Counted from the first letter of the stretch, positions 1-11,490 are shown. The stretch is DNA of 64,000 nucleotides from Cepaea nemoralis (GCA_014155875.1 JACEFZ010004137.1:27501-91500), one strand, 5' to 3'. Numbers and translations are program-made. The notes: a model not told the origin generated them from the sequence alone.

Positions 1-606
1 GAACCAAGTGGATAATTTTAAATATCTAGGGGCACTTATAACATCAGATGGAAGATGTACAACAGAGATAAAGAGCAGAATAGGGCTGCAAAAAGCCGCA
101 TTTCAGAAAATGAAGAGTATCTTATGCAATAAGTCGCTATCAATGAATGTAAGAAAGAGAGTGCTAAAATGCTATATAGAACCAGTTTTGCTGTATGGTA
201 GCGAATCTTGGAATGTAAATGAACAAATTAGGAAGAACTTACAAGCAACAGAGATGTGGTTTTTAAGACGAATGTTGCGAATTCCTTGGACTGCCAGAGT
301 AACTAACAACGATTGCCTGAAAGAGGCTAATGAAACTAGAACACTATATACAATAATAAGAAAGAGACAAACAGCTTTCTTTGGTCATGTGATGAGAAGA
401 GAGGCATTGGAGAACATAGTGACAACTGGAAATATCGAGGGGAAGAGAGGCAGAGACAGACCAAGAGAAATGATGCTGGACGGATTGATACGGTGGCATG
501 GAAAAATATAATCAGCAGAATTGATCCAGAACACCAAAGACCGAGATCTGTGGAGAGCCATGTACGCCTACGCCAGCCGGCACGGCCCTTGATGATGATG
601 ATGATT
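1..606 (+). pseudogene. LINE reverse transcriptase, C-terminal end (5' part outside window)
   Basis: The frame encodes the segment downstream of the RT catalytic core of an APE-type LINE. It has the YLGALITSDG block, then the thumb-like YIEPVLLYGSESW block, then the FGHVMRR and GKRGRDRPR basic motifs typical of this tail. It closely matches the corresponding part of the better-preserved element at 31465-32951, so both belong to one family (RTE-like by general appearance; clade not proven). An in-frame TAA at 509-511 breaks the frame, which stays open in the same phase to a natural stop at 589-591. A short ATG/GAT microsatellite directly follows (about 590-606) and is probably the element's 3' tail. 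The element continues off the left edge of the window. It is almost certainly inactive. Confidence 0.85.
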
Positions 607-1699
607 ATATATATACACACACATGATATACATTGACAAGGTTTGGACATCTTGAAACAAATATGGTGAACATATATTGTATTGTCGGCTCAAAGATATA
701 TCAGGACATACGGCAGTGAGTGCTAGGCTGGCCACATATGTATTTGACGATGAGTCGAATGGAGAAGTGTGTCATTCAGTTGATGGGACATTAGCGTTTC
801 TGGGAGCACGATGGAGAAAATGCTCTCCGACATATGCCGTGGCAGACGCCCATCCGATAACTGATCTGATAATATCCTTGGTAACGGAAATGACGTCATA
901 GTAGCACACTCTCCACAACGGCGGTTTTCATATCTGTTGCAAACAGTTTTTCCTTGTTATGTTTGGAGAGGTTTCATAAATGTAATCTATTTGTCACATT
1001 GCCAATCGATTTTGCTTTCTCCCCCAGCCGACCGGGCGCGGGGCTTCTCTACATCAGTGCTGGTCTTATCAACGTTATCATCAATGCCGTGTACAGGAAC
1101 TGTGTCTCCCAAGACAAACTGATATGCTAATATGTGCATCACAAAGGCAACCATAACCTACAGTTAAGAGAGAAACATAGCTGTGTGTTAAAATTACACC
1201 GGTAGGCAATGTCGAAAACTTCAGCTAGAACATCTAAACTGCTAGACCGATGTGTCATTAGAATTGACGTCATTAAACTCAGGGTACGGCTATGTGAGAT
1301 ATGTCCGCCTAAGAAGACGTCGGAGAAACGTGAGGCCGACTTTTCACGCAGCTGTATGAATGTGAATGCTGCCACGTCGAATCCAGCCCGTGAAATTGTC
1401 TGCTAATGTCAAATATCAACACCTTGATAGGGACCATTCATCAGTATCGGTATGCGCCAAAAGCAACGTGACATATGTCATTAGTATTACAGGTACAAGA
1501 AAATGACACTCTCTACACCTGGAGCCGTTTAGGTCAGCTGGTGCTGACTGTATATTTCCCTAGACCAATCGGCACCCGGGGTGACGTGGTCAATATCACA
1601 TCAGTGGCCTTTACTTCTCCAGATATTTTCTATAACCGGTTTTGGGTAGGTCGCTCTGGGAGCCCAGTTCAAGCTTACAAATTTGCCTCAATGCTAATT
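607..1699. other. No recognisable gene
   Basis: Only short overlapping frames (up to 106 codons) on both strands, without recognisable motifs. Mixed composition; nothing that I can assign. Confidence 0.5.
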
Positions 1700-1925
1700 C
1701 GAACACGTGACCTCGGGGTCGGCAGGCCAGCTCACGTGACCATTATTAGGTGTCACAGAATGTCATCACAATCGGTGCTACATCAGCTCACGTGACCAGT
1801 ATTACATACCCCAGAATGTCATCACAGCCGATGCTACACCGACTCACGTGACCATTTATATCTGTTCCAGAATGTCATCACGGCTCACGTGACCAGTATA
1901 ACGTGTCCCAAAACGCTGTCACAGC
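1700..1925. repeat. Short tandem array with CACGTG (E-box) in every unit
   Basis: Units of about 56 bp are repeated with decay. Each has a GCTCACGTGACC-type core, then a CAGAATGTCATCAC block and a GGTGCTA block. CACGTG starts at 1704, 1733, 1789, 1845 and 1886; the 1733-1789-1845 spacing is exactly 56 bp and the last interval is shortened to 41. The core resembles the bHLH-Zip palindrome GTCACGTGAC. Whether it is a regulatory array or simply a decayed minisatellite cannot be told from sequence alone. Confidence 0.8.
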
Positions 1926-2759
1926 CGGTGCTAGGGAAACAGCTCGCTTATTCCAGCTAATCCTGTCTGCCAAAGACACAGTGGAGATAACAATCTCATT
2001 CTTTCTGATCATCTGCCCACAGACATTGCATGCTAACGAAAATTCGTAGTCAACAGAGAAGGAATAGTAAAGGTCAGAAACGCTGTGTCGTTTGCTTTCA
2101 GAACTAGCAGCGCCTGGACGTAGAAAAGCCCGGGGTCAACAAGAGGAAAAGCATGAAACATTTGGCTTCATTGAAGAAGCAAATCGAGCTTTGAACTCTT
2201 ACAGCAACAATGTACCACCATATAACCATAAACTTGTGTCAGGAGATTCGTGGCTATTTCAGCAGAGCATCCACGTACGATGGAATGGCCACGGTATTAC
2301 CAGGTTGGTGCGATAGACAAAAGGAATCAGACACATATATGAGTAACACCTGACATTGCGTGAAACGCAACACATGTATGAGTCAAACCTGACATTGCAT
2401 AGAACACAACACGTGTATGAGTAAAGTCTGACATGGTGCATATTCATAGACCAAAACAAACAACAACAAAAAACAAAAACAAAAAAAAACAAGACTTTGT
2501 GAGGGCAAGATTGAGGGTGGTGTATAAGTGTGGCTTTGTCCATAAATAGGATGGATTTCATGCCAAGACAACGAATGCAGTCTTTAAATATGTTCTGAGT
2601 GAAGAAACTATTACCCAAATCCAACATTGAAGTCAGAAAGTTAAAATGTTTGGGTATATAAAGAGGCAAAGTTACTTCAAGATAACTGTACTAAATGGAT
2701 GTAGGTCAAGGATCCTTGTACAGCCTTCAGGTGACATGGGTAAACGAAGCTAGAGCCAT
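1926..2759. other. No recognisable gene
   Basis: AT-rich. An A-rich tract lies near 2450-2490, and a short direct repeat (ACACATATGAGT.AACACCTGACATT type) occurs three times between about 2330 and 2435. No coding motif seen. Confidence 0.5.
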
Positions 2760-2958
2760 ACTTGTATAGAACACTGGGTGGCTCACGTGGTCTGTAATCC
2801 ACCGGCCGCCTTTTGTCCCAATACATTTCCTGGCACCCACTTCAGGCTGGGTCGGCTGGGGGTCCTGGTCAATTTGATATATCCGTCCCTGTGTGGACTG
2901 GAACCCATTACCACCGGGCCGACAGGCGAGTGTCTAACCACTACACTGTGGCGACATG
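2760..2958 (-). mobile_element. tRNA-derived SINE
   Basis: Read on the minus strand, the head (about 2955 down to 2880) has a tRNA-like RNA polymerase III promoter. The A-box region reads GTGGTTAGACACTCGCCTG, and about 35 bp later comes a B-box-like GGGTTCCAGTCC. The body follows for about 120 bp towards 2760. This layout is the standard one for tRNA-derived SINEs. I see no clear tail or target duplication, so the exact ends are uncertain. Confidence 0.65.
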
Positions 2959-3503
2959 ACTACTGGGATGAATGGAGGGCAAGGACGTCAGACGAAGACA
3001 CCGCTGCATGTGAGCATTGTTAGGTCACCAGAAGAATAAAACTGAGTGACGGCCTGACCTGCAATGATGAACTCGCACAGGACAATGATCGTGTTGAGTC
3101 ATCTACTGTCTGTTGTTTCATGTAATTACCCCCAGGGCAGTGCGCCCTGGTGAGATAGCACAACAGCCATAACAGTTGAGATCGTTTGAATATCTGATAC
3201 ATACAGCTAATAACACCGACGCCTTTCACAATTTGTTGGCATTAACACAAGTCTTTATTTATTACTTGCACATAAATCGGCTATCATGAATAATAAAGTA
3301 GGTTCTGTTAATAATTAGAAGCGACATCTTTTGAGTACTGGATTTTGTCAGATTGCCGTTTTCTCGGGAGGACTATATTGTCCGTTCACAAACTAACCCA
3401 GGTAGAGTCGGATTTATTTATGGCATCGTGTGGGAAAAGCAGGACGAACAAGATGCTGCCGAAGCGCCGTCTTCACCAAAAACAACAATGAGGTATCAAT
3501 TCC
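2959..3503. other. No recognisable gene
   Basis: Short frames only; no repeat or motif that I can support. Confidence 0.45.
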
Positions 3504-3882
3504 GTCTACACCAGTGGTTCTCAACCGGTGGGGAATTCCCCCCTAGGGGGGAATTTTAGGGTTTCCAAGGGGGGAATCAAGATTATTTCAAGATCGCGTT
3601 AATACAAAACCGATTATTTGATATTGTTTTTCCCCTCCATTCTTTACAGTTCTTTACTCCTCGCCCTTCTGATGTTCGTCTTATAACGTAAGTAGACCCA
3701 CAAATCACGTTTTATGTAGACGTATAAACGTGTTCTAGTATGTGTTATTAAAGTTAGCTTCTATTTTTATGTATGCTATGTAGGGGCAGGGTGGGGGAGG
3801 GGTAATTTATAGGGAGGAAATACGAAAGGGGAGGAATGACATGATCGACATATGGTGAAGGTTGAGAACCACTGCTCTACAC
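3504..3882. mobile_element. Non-autonomous hAT element (MITE)
   Basis: The termini are the classic hAT inverted repeat CAGTGGTTCTCAACC at 3512-3526 and its complement GGTTGAGAACCACTG at 3860-3874. They are flanked by an 8-bp target duplication with one mismatch (GTCTACAC at 3504-3511, CTCTACAC at 3875-3882). The 363-bp body has no transposase frame, so it must have been mobilised by an enzyme in trans. Inside are a 22-bp perfect palindrome around 3534-3555 centred on CCTAGG and a guanine-rich tract at 3783-3802 with four G runs (a G-quadruplex pattern). Confidence 0.92.
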
Positions 3883-3965
3883 CATCTTTAGGCAGGACTG
3901 TCCCTAATGTATAACACATTGCCTGCTGATGCCGACACTCGTTATAAATAGATAGCTTTAGTGTG

Positions 3966-3966
<1 letters not shown>

Positions 3967-4053
<87 letters not shown>
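3967..4053. repeat. (TA)n microsatellite
   Basis: Almost pure TA dinucleotide for about 85 bp with one phase break near 4010. Frames reading through it are artefacts. Confidence 0.97.
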
Positions 4054-4057
<4 letters not shown>

Positions 4058-4064
4058 GTAGACT

Positions 4065-4194
4065 CACGTCCATACACTCACATACGTCCATACACTCACA
4101 TACGTCCATACACTCACATACGTCCATACACTCACATACGTCCATACACTCACATACGTCCATACACTCACATACGTCCATACACTCACATCCA
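4065..4194. repeat. 18-bp minisatellite, about 7 units
   Basis: The unit CGTCCATACACTCACATA is repeated head to tail with almost no divergence, immediately after the TA tract. Because 18 is a multiple of 3, all six frames stay open and give spurious hexapeptide-repeat ORFs on both strands. Confidence 0.97.
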
Positions 4195-4327
4195 CATAAT
4201 AGCTGTAGCGAGACACTATAGGCTTTCCATGAAAGATCTGCGGGCTGCCCGAGGCCATGCGTGGAGTGCTCGGTGGGTGATGAAGGTGTTGGAAGCGGCT
4301 TCGTTATTGTGATGAAAGTTCAATTTG

Positions 4328-4535
4328 GTTTCTTCTTCTTCTTTGCGTTCATCCGGAGTGTTTTTTTTCCCCCAGATGTGATTGCGGTGTGTCTAAGTTA
4401 TGCGCCCCTGGGCCGAAACCCGTAGGCCAACACATCCGACTTTAGCGTGCTTTTTTGACCAGGTAGCATTCCTGAAAGACTCTCACTTTTGCGGTACCGT
4501 CCACAACCCAGCTGGCCTAGTTTCTATTCGCAAGG
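4328..4535 (-). mobile_element. Dispersed retroposon 3' end with GAA tail (diverged copy)
   Basis: This segment matches the unit found at 20983-21150 and 25103-25270. All share GCGTTCATCCG, then a T-rich tract, ATTGCGGT, the block GGCCAACACATCCGACTTTAGCGTGC, and CAGCTGG. On the minus strand it ends in a short GAA repeat, as expected for a retroposon with a simple-sequence tail. Family unknown. Confidence 0.7.
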
Positions 4536-4899
4536 CTGTACAGAGAAGATAAAATTGACAACGTGTCGGTTTACGGTTGGCCGTAGTGTCTAGGACAGGC
4601 ATGTTGATGCCGACTGTGATGCCCAGGACATTCACAAAATTAGAGATCTGGGAACTGAAGCTGATTGGCTGGTTGATGCTCCCGAAAATATGGATGAGTT
4701 GGTCAAGTTACCTTTGGAGACTTGAGTGATGTCCATACCGCCATCTAAATACCTCATGTACACCTTTTCAGTATTCAAATACATTGCTGGAGTTGGGAGC
4801 GGCCGGTGTTGTTGTTGTTATTGTATGGCTTAGTTGACTAGATTCTCATAAGCTAAACATTTTAGTTGTTATTCTTTCTGTTGTTCTTATTATTTATTG
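4536..4899. other. No recognisable gene
   Basis: No motif. A short GTT repeat lies near 4810-4820. Confidence 0.4.
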
Positions 4900-5290
4900 G
4901 CAGGGGACTTAATGCATTGAGGGCGATGGCAGCAACCGGGGTAGATCAGAGATTTACAGGCTTTTTAAGCAGTTAATAATTTTTGTCACTGGGTATGGTT
5001 TGGGGCTGCTGACAGTATCAAAGAGCCAGCTTGAAAGGATCGAGCGCACACAGAATGCTGCAATGCGGGTAATCCCGGGGTGCACAAAGGACACACCAAT
5101 TATATGCATGAGGCATAGTCCTAGGTGCTACCAACAATGACGGACAGGCATAGGGTCCTTCAGGCCAAATGGTATCTGAGAGGTGCTGCAGATAGGGATC
5201 ATCCCTGCATGAAGCCATGGATATGGTCAAAGTTCAAAGACTAAGACGAGCCAGGTCTGAATGGCACAGGCATAAATATATATACGTCAG
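4900..5290 (+). pseudogene. I-type LINE fragment (between RT and RNase H)
   Basis: Translated across several frame breaks, this stretch gives the conserved block that follows the RT in I-like LINEs: AMAATGVDQRF, then a hydrophobic segment with GYGLG-like residues, an ERIERTQNAAMRVI-like helix, GCTKDT, and a PTMTDRHRVLQAKWYL-like stretch. These are seen in pieces in the + strand frames. It is a remnant without an intact frame, and its ends are approximate. Confidence 0.65.
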
Positions 5291-6339
5291 GTGTGTGATC
5301 TGGGAACCATGATCGTGAAAAAGAGTGGGTTGAAATTTAACATGACGACATGACGGGCTGGCTCAATGTAATAGTAACACTGGGTCGTGAGTGCAGAGAA
5401 TGGGCAGCGGGCCGCACTGAGTTTGATGTGTGATATATTTTTTCACAAGCCGTAACGGTGCTGTAAATATTCTCCGTACAACAATTAAAGGTGAACAACG
5501 CAATAATGCAGGTTTGTTCCACACTTCTGCAATCCAAGATTTACAAAAACTCATTTACGACATACCAACCAACAGCAACATTGGGATTGGCTGTGAAGTC
5601 ACAACCGGAACACAACTAAACCAAATAAATACCGCATGCCGGGAACGAAACTGTCTGTTTGATCACCAGACCAACACGAGAGAAAGGACCACTGTCTGAC
5701 GGTAAAAGTTTAATACCTCAACATTGAAAGAAAATCAAAGTGTGAGAAGAAAGAAACTACATGCAAGAAGCAGCCAGAGAACTTGGAGGAAAATCCGAGG
5801 CTTGGATCCAGAACTCTGTGTCGTAGTGTTGGAAGGTAAACACAATATTTATTTTATAATTAGCTATTCAGTGAGACCTTTTCAAGAAGTTGGTGGTATG
5901 TCAATGTGTCGTAAACCCATGTGGTTAGTTCTTAAGAAATTAATTTAGTAGAAACTAAATAATATATTCAGTTATCATAGCCTATGGATAAACTGTCCAT
6001 TAAGAAAACTACAATGAGTTTTATTTTTCTCCCGGCTAAACAACTTATTTCATGTATAAGCATTAGACCTAGTTGTACATTACATTTCTTAAGTAGTAAA
6101 CTCAATCAGCAGTGTTTTCGAAGTTGGTGAGTAACTTAAGATTTAGGAAACTAAGAATTCTTAGTTCAATAAGAAGAAACTAGTATAAATGTGCCAACAC
6201 TAGTAAGACAAATTAGTGTAATGTGTTACATGAGCACATGAAAAGACAGGAAGTTTTTTTTTAAAATTCCACAAGCACATAAGAACCAAACAGATTCCTA
6301 TAGGTATCATAATTTGTGTGGGTTAAAGCAACCATGTGG
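5291..6339. other. Unassigned AT-rich sequence with two short frames
   Basis: Two + strand frames, 5430-5699 (89 codons) and 5724-5948 (74 codons), lie close together. The first has a run of polar residues including TGTQLNQINTACRERNC. Neither matches a family that I know. They could be a host exon, a decayed element or chance. The remainder is AT-rich with no motif. Confidence 0.35.
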
Positions 6340-6960
6340 TGAGGCAATGTATTTTCATTGTTGTTGAACATGTGGAATTAATATTTGTACCACATAATAA
6401 TGCTTAATCAACCGCCATGCAAGAATGGTTATGATTCATGATGGATGAATGTGGATTGAGTATATCACATAAATCTATGAGAGCATGTGGGGATCCATGT
6501 GTATTTTCATTATTGTTAAACATGATGAAGCATCATTTGTGACTCTCATAATTATGCCTAATGATCACATAAATCTATGTTAATTGCTGAGAGCATGTCT
6601 GTGGTGATTCATGGGTGATTTCCTTATTGTTAAACAGATGTGAATGTATCATTTGTGAACCACATCAGTATGAATGACTAATTATCATCCAGGAAAATAT
6701 TATAATTTCTGATGAAGGATGGTGGAATGATGAGATTTCATTGTAATGTCATTTGTTTTGAATCTGTGAATTTATCATCTGTAAAGCACATATGCTTGAT
6801 TGTCATTCATACATATATGATTATGTCTGATGAATGACTGTAAAATGATCATCCATGCACATATGAATATTATGTCTGATGAATGAGTGAAATGATCATC
6901 CATGCACATATGAATATCATGTTGTGATGTATGAGTGTGAATGAGTGAGAGAAGTGACAT
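6340..6960. repeat. Decayed tandem repeats (about 115 bp, then about 55 bp units)
   Basis: From about 6340 to 6720, divergent units of about 110-140 bp share GAGCATGT, TTTTCATTATTGTTAAACA, ATCATTTGTGA and a TAATTAT block. From about 6780 to 6940 there are three shorter units sharing GATCATCCATGCACATATGAATAT. No coding potential. Confidence 0.7.
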
Positions 6961-7094
6961 GCTGAGAAGGAGTTAAGCTAGCAATCAATCTCATGATAGA
7001 AGGCAACTTTGATGTATAATGTCCTGTCTATTACAAGAGAATATGTTCGGCATAGCCCATACACTAAGTAATAATTTATGCACTCCAGACGCAT

Positions 7095-7275
7095 GACAAC
7101 ACTTTGTATTATATATCACTTATGATACCATCATCTCGGTTTGTGCCCTAAGCACGACACAACCCATATTACACATCACGCGTACTACAAGCATCTGATT
7201 TTGTTTCTTAAGCAAAAATCCATTTTGTATTATAGATCACTCATGTTACTACGTATGAGCTAGTGTCCTAATGAA
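7095..7275. repeat. Decayed tandem repeat, about 60-bp unit, 3 copies
   Basis: Three divergent units share TTTGTATTATA(T/G)ATCAC, a TACTAC-like block, and a TTTGTGTCCTAAGCA-like end. Confidence 0.55.
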
Positions 7276-7392
7276 TGTAATGATAATGAGATGATGATTG
7301 TAATAACAATAATGATGATGATGATGATTGTAATAAAGATGATGATTGTATTGATAATCATGAAGATGATAATGATTTAATGATGATGATAA
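7258..7392. repeat. GAT/ATG-rich simple sequence
   Basis: Interrupted GATGATGATGATT units; low-complexity sequence. Confidence 0.8.
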
Positions 7393-7499
7393 ATGAAGTA
7401 CAAGCATATTACAGACACGGTAAAGAGGAGAGAATATACTCGCCTTGAAACTTTTGATTAGAAAATAATTCACTTGAAGACTATACAAGAATTTATACC

Positions 7500-7617
7500 A
7501 TGATGTACATATATTGTATTATAAGCTGGTTGCTGAGGATGGGGACGGAGCGCTTATGGGAATGTCCCGAATGCTGTGATGTCGGTTCCTAGATCAAATC
7601 AATCAATCAATCAATAA
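7500..7617 (+). mobile_element. 3' end of an I-type LINE with (TCAA)n tail
   Basis: The + strand encodes a terminal Cys motif (LWECPECCDVGS followed by a stop), then an AATCAATCAATCAATCAAT tail. The same coding tail recurs at 9570-9630 after an RNase H domain, which identifies this short piece as the very end of the same LINE family. Only the last 100 bp or so is present, a typical 5' truncation. Confidence 0.7.
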
Positions 7618-9009
7618 GCAACTACTCATTACAATGGGAAATGATTTAAAAACCCTTAACGTATGAGGCACTGTTTCTTTAATGGAAGAAGATGTTGAGA
7701 ATTAACTAGGTACAGAAGAGGATGGGAAACATAGTTGTCAAATTCCAAATAAATCAAGGTATTACTCAACCTGGAAACCATGAGGACAGGACATAGGTGA
7801 AGATGAAACTGCACATCTGCTAATCTAAACTTGAACACCCTGTACTGGCAAATTGGATGTAGACAACCAGTTATGTTGTGGATAACTAGTTTTAGAGCAC
7901 CAAGACTCTTTATCCTCCACTGTTTATTTTTCTAGGATCAAAATTATTTTATGCATCTTCCTTGTTGGTTCTTTTTTTTCTTGAAAGGTACAGCATTTAA
8001 TTTCTAATGTCACATTGAGGATGTGATTAGATGTATGTTGATTGCTGAAATTTCAGGGAATGTCTAGATCCAGCTAGATCCAGACCTGACTTGGTTGAAT
8101 GCAGGACTTAGTGAAGGTTACGGCTTGACTGAAGGTAGCACATTGGTGATAGCAGCAACTGTTAATTACTCTGTGAGAGAGTGGGGCAGAAACTTATCCA
8201 CCTGCAACAAACGCTCCATTATTCTAAAAGAAGAGGTAACATTTATGTAACATAATTTGCCTAAAAATGGGATGGAAAACCAAAAGCCAACTCAATATTC
8301 TAAACACCTTAAAGAACAACACTCTGAAGCTTACAAGATAACCATAGAATCACAATGACTGCTTGAAGCAGGAACCTATAAGCCACAAGTCAAGACAAGT
8401 GAGGGCAGACCAATTTTTCTTTTTCAGATTTACTACCACAGATAATCTGTAGGGAAAGTAGCTGCAAAACTACCCGTAGTCTAAATCATATTTGTGGGGA
8501 GGTGGGGGGAGGAGGGGGGGGGGGGTCACTGTTGAATATATGTGTAAAGATCTTGATGTTATTGATTTCTGATTTTTTCATGTATATATTTGATGTATTG
8601 CTGTTCGTTACTTAATATATATTTAATAAATGAAGAAAAATAAAGGAAGTCATTTCCTTTCATGAGTGTATATTTTACTTGTCATAGTCAGTTAGAATAA
8701 TCAAATCAACCCTAGATAAAATTAGGTTAATTGAGAGAGGAGAAGCAAGAAACCACCAAAAGGGGATTTTGGGTATAAAGGGGAAACACTTGTAATTGCT
8801 TTCCTAGAGGTATTCCTTGGTTCTCTGAAACTCTATTTATGGACTCAAGCAACTGGGCCATTAAAGGTTAACATAATTAAACGGACAGGATCACATTGGG
8901 AAAGAGAAACTTAGTATCCTTTCTTTCTTTAAGGTTGAGCCATCAATTCAGACATCCGACAAAGTGCAACAACTGATCCAGAATAACACACATTAAGGTG
9001 ACATAGTCA
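7618..9009. other. No recognisable gene
   Basis: AT-rich with short frames only, and one guanine-rich run, listed separately. No element assigned. Confidence 0.5.
8496..8526 (+). repeat. Guanine-rich tract
   Basis: GGGGAGGTGGGGGGAGGAGG followed by a run of G. It satisfies the usual four-run G-quadruplex pattern on the + strand. Confidence 0.85.
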
Positions 9010-9640
9010 TCTACACCGATGGGTCAGTGGTGAGAAACAGACGTAGTGATTAAGGTTTCATTGGAAAGGCTAATGGACGAATCTTGAAAAAAAAGGAGAG
9101 TCTGGCAAATGAGACTACGACCTCCAGCATGGGAATGGAGGTGGAGGCAGTAACAGCGGCATTCCGTTGGTTACAGGAGACTACTGCAACACACACTGTA
9201 TTCATTACATATTCAAGGATTATGCTTAGTAAGGTGGAGAAAGGAATGATTTCGTGTGGAATGGCTATCGTGGCTTCAGAGGTCACAGATTGTGAGAAAT
9301 ATCCGTATATTTTGCCCTGGCCATGCAGGAGTGAGCGGGAAGGAACAAGCTGATAGGCTCGCAATGAATGCACCTCTTGGTAGTATATCTGTGGGACCAG
9401 ATGGAGAAGGCGGGGGAACAGATTGAGAATCCGCTTGTGGAAAGGATGAGATTGCGGGGGATCGGTAGGGGTTGCTGGAAGAATCTCAAAACTGAGAGGG
9501 AAGACCGAGAGAACTTTAAATCAGATAGCGGTGGGAACGATTAGTAGTATGACTTTTCACTGGCTGTTGAATGAGGGGACGGAGCACATATGGGAATGTC
9601 CTAAGTGCAGTGATGTCGGTTCTTAGCTCAACTTATCTCA
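9010..9640 (+). pseudogene. I-type LINE 3' end: RNase H domain and Cys motif
   Basis: The frame starts with IYTDGSVV (first catalytic Asp of RNase H1). It continues with the TTSSMGMEVEAVTAAFRWL helix carrying the catalytic Glu. The next conserved block, normally containing a catalytic Asp, reads TYSRIML and seems to lack it. The C-terminal PGHAGVSG-like block and the ADRLA helix are present but spread over two frames around 9320-9365. The end, near 9570-9605, is IWECPKCSDVGS and a stop. RNase H downstream of RT is a feature of I-like LINEs. Several frame breaks make it non-functional. Confidence 0.85.
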
Positions 9641-10755
9641 ATAACGCAACTTGTTCTTGTTGCTTCTAATGATACTAAGTTAACTAGTTATGTAATCCTG
9701 ACATCCTAGCCAAGATGTTTATTGTTGTTATTGTTGATTCTAGTGTTGTTAGGTTGACTAGGTTGTCTACTCTGTACATCCTAGCCGAGTATATGCTTGC
9801 TTTGTTACTGTGCACTTTCGGATAGTATTGAATACCCCCAACATGGGTCATAGCGGGACGACGCTTGACCTTGATTCAAGACTTCATGGTATATATCCAT
9901 CTTTGCATACGCGGATCAATTACCGTCTCGAGTGAACCATCTTGTGCTTATAAAAGATAATACCGATCAGGCTTGTTTGTAGTGACTGCACACTCGCCAA
10001 GACACATTGATTCTACAACTACAGCATTAATTCTATTAGTATACAAAAGCTTCTGTAGGTCTCTATTATGCAGAAGCGGCCTGTCTCTGGTTATCCAACA
10101 AGTCATGTTCTACTCCTGTTAGAAGAATTCGCCTTGCATCTTGCAATCTCCTGCGCATAATTAGTCAGCATCTAATACATTGTTGGGAACACTTCCAAAG
10201 CAGGGAACAATTGCAGCGTGTGAAATGGCATTAGGAAACTGTCAAAAGTGTCACACAAAGCTAGGGTTCATACCCATGCAGTTCCCTGGTCAAGTCATTA
10301 TTCCGACAACAAAACAACCCGGCTCTTGTGTGTAAACAACACAGACAGTCAACAATTATTAAGCGCACACTGCATGCATATTTCATAATGCTCTCTCGGA
10401 CTGTCTTTATATCTGACAAACGTCTATTGTGCCATACGTTTATGGTTATAGTTTCAGAGATAGTGCTAGAAACTGGTTGTTATCTTAATTATGTTTCCTG
10501 CATGTGTTTTAAACAGTTATTGATCCATGTTTTAGTAGCATGGCTGGTATCTCCATTTTCCGGTGGCAGTTACCCAAAGCTGGAGCTACACGCATCCCGG
10601 AACGCAGTTTCACAAACTGATATTTAAGTCCTTTAAAGATAATCCCTGCTGTCTACTTCTGATCTTATTCGTCGTTTGCTTATTCTCTGTCGTTATTCTC
10701 ATCAAGTGTCACTTACCGTATAAGTAAATAATATCTTGGATACATTCTTGAGCCG
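9641..10755. other. No recognisable gene
   Basis: A loosely repeated block (ACTAGTTATGTAATCCTGACATCCTAGCC and a similar one 60 bp later) lies near 9680-9790. The 99-codon frame at 10328-10627 has a hydrophobic middle but no recognisable motif. Confidence 0.4.
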
Positions 10756-10758
10756 ACT

Positions 10759-10866
10759 GAGAACCCAACATTTTAGTCACGTCATAGGTTTTCTGAGAAC
10801 CCAACATTTTAGTCACGTCATAGGTTTTCTGAGAACCCAACATTTTAGTCACGTCATAGGTTTTCC
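10759..10866. repeat. 36-bp tandem repeat, 3 perfect units
   Basis: The unit starts at 10759, 10795 and 10831 with GAGAACCCAACATTTTAGTC and continues ACGTCATAGGTTTTCT; copies are nearly identical. Each contains CACGTCA, the complement of the CRE-like TGACGTG. Perfect copies suggest recent expansion. Frames through it are artefacts of the 36-bp period. Confidence 0.95.
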
Positions 10867-11264
10867 TAAAATGTCGATGTGGCAGAAACAACTCGAGCGC
10901 TCGCTCTTAAACTTCTGGTACGCTGGTGACGAGGTAGGGGTTATTTCCCTACACTGGTATTAAGCTGGACTTAAACGTAGACTTTTGGTTCAGAAATCAA
11001 TGGCAAACTACTGAAAGTAACATTGACTAGAAAATCAATCTTGGCTTGATCGCAACGTCCTTCAAAGGGCATGCACCATTACAGAAAAAAAAAACACGGT
11101 TTGTCCTGACTGATTTCACTTCTGCACCATGATTAGTGCCCATTACCACAGATTGTGTCTCGTGGTTCTGTACCACTAGTCGAATTTCATGTTTTCTGTG
11201 ATCCTATCTCTCTAGAGTCGTATAACTCACAGTTTATTGTTAAAAGTTAATTGTATATCCTTTA
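10867..11264. other. No gene; possible SINE tail fragment
   Basis: The stretch around 11045-11095 (CGTCCTTCAAAGGGCATGCACCATTACAG and an A run) resembles the tail part of the SINE family seen at 40744 and 13026. Otherwise nothing. Confidence 0.4.
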
Positions 11265-11490
11265 CAGTACCTCGCAGTCAATCCCAGTATTTTATCTCTG
11301 TGATTTCTTTGCTAGTTTACCTTCAGTAGTTTGTCAGCGCTTTCTGAACGATCGGCACTCGCACCATTGCATGAAAACCAACGCAAAGCGGTCTGCTACC
11401 AAATAGCCCGCGGCTGTGTTTCGAACGCAGTGTGCGGAGTTACGAGATCCGCCCTTAACTCCTTGACCACAGAGCCTGCCACAGCTCATT
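11265..11490 (-). mobile_element. tRNA-derived SINE (family 2)
   Basis: On the minus strand the head reads CTCTGTGGTCAAGGAGTTAAG (A-box-like), and about 35 bp later comes GCGTTCGAAACACAGC (B-box-like). The body includes a block that on the + strand reads CAGTAGTTTGTCAGCGCTTTCTGAACGATCGG. The element at 40744-40985 has the same head and body, so they form one family. The 48-bp minisatellite begins exactly at the SINE head. Confidence 0.75.

Noticed and set aside
8..650. Minus-strand ORF at 336-650 overlapping the LINE RT
   Set aside because: Shadow of the conserved RT frame on the opposite strand, without motif.
3942..4258. ORFs with CMDVCE-type and SHTSIH-type repeats
   Set aside because: All frames are open because the minisatellite unit is 18 bp; several strands and frames show it equally.
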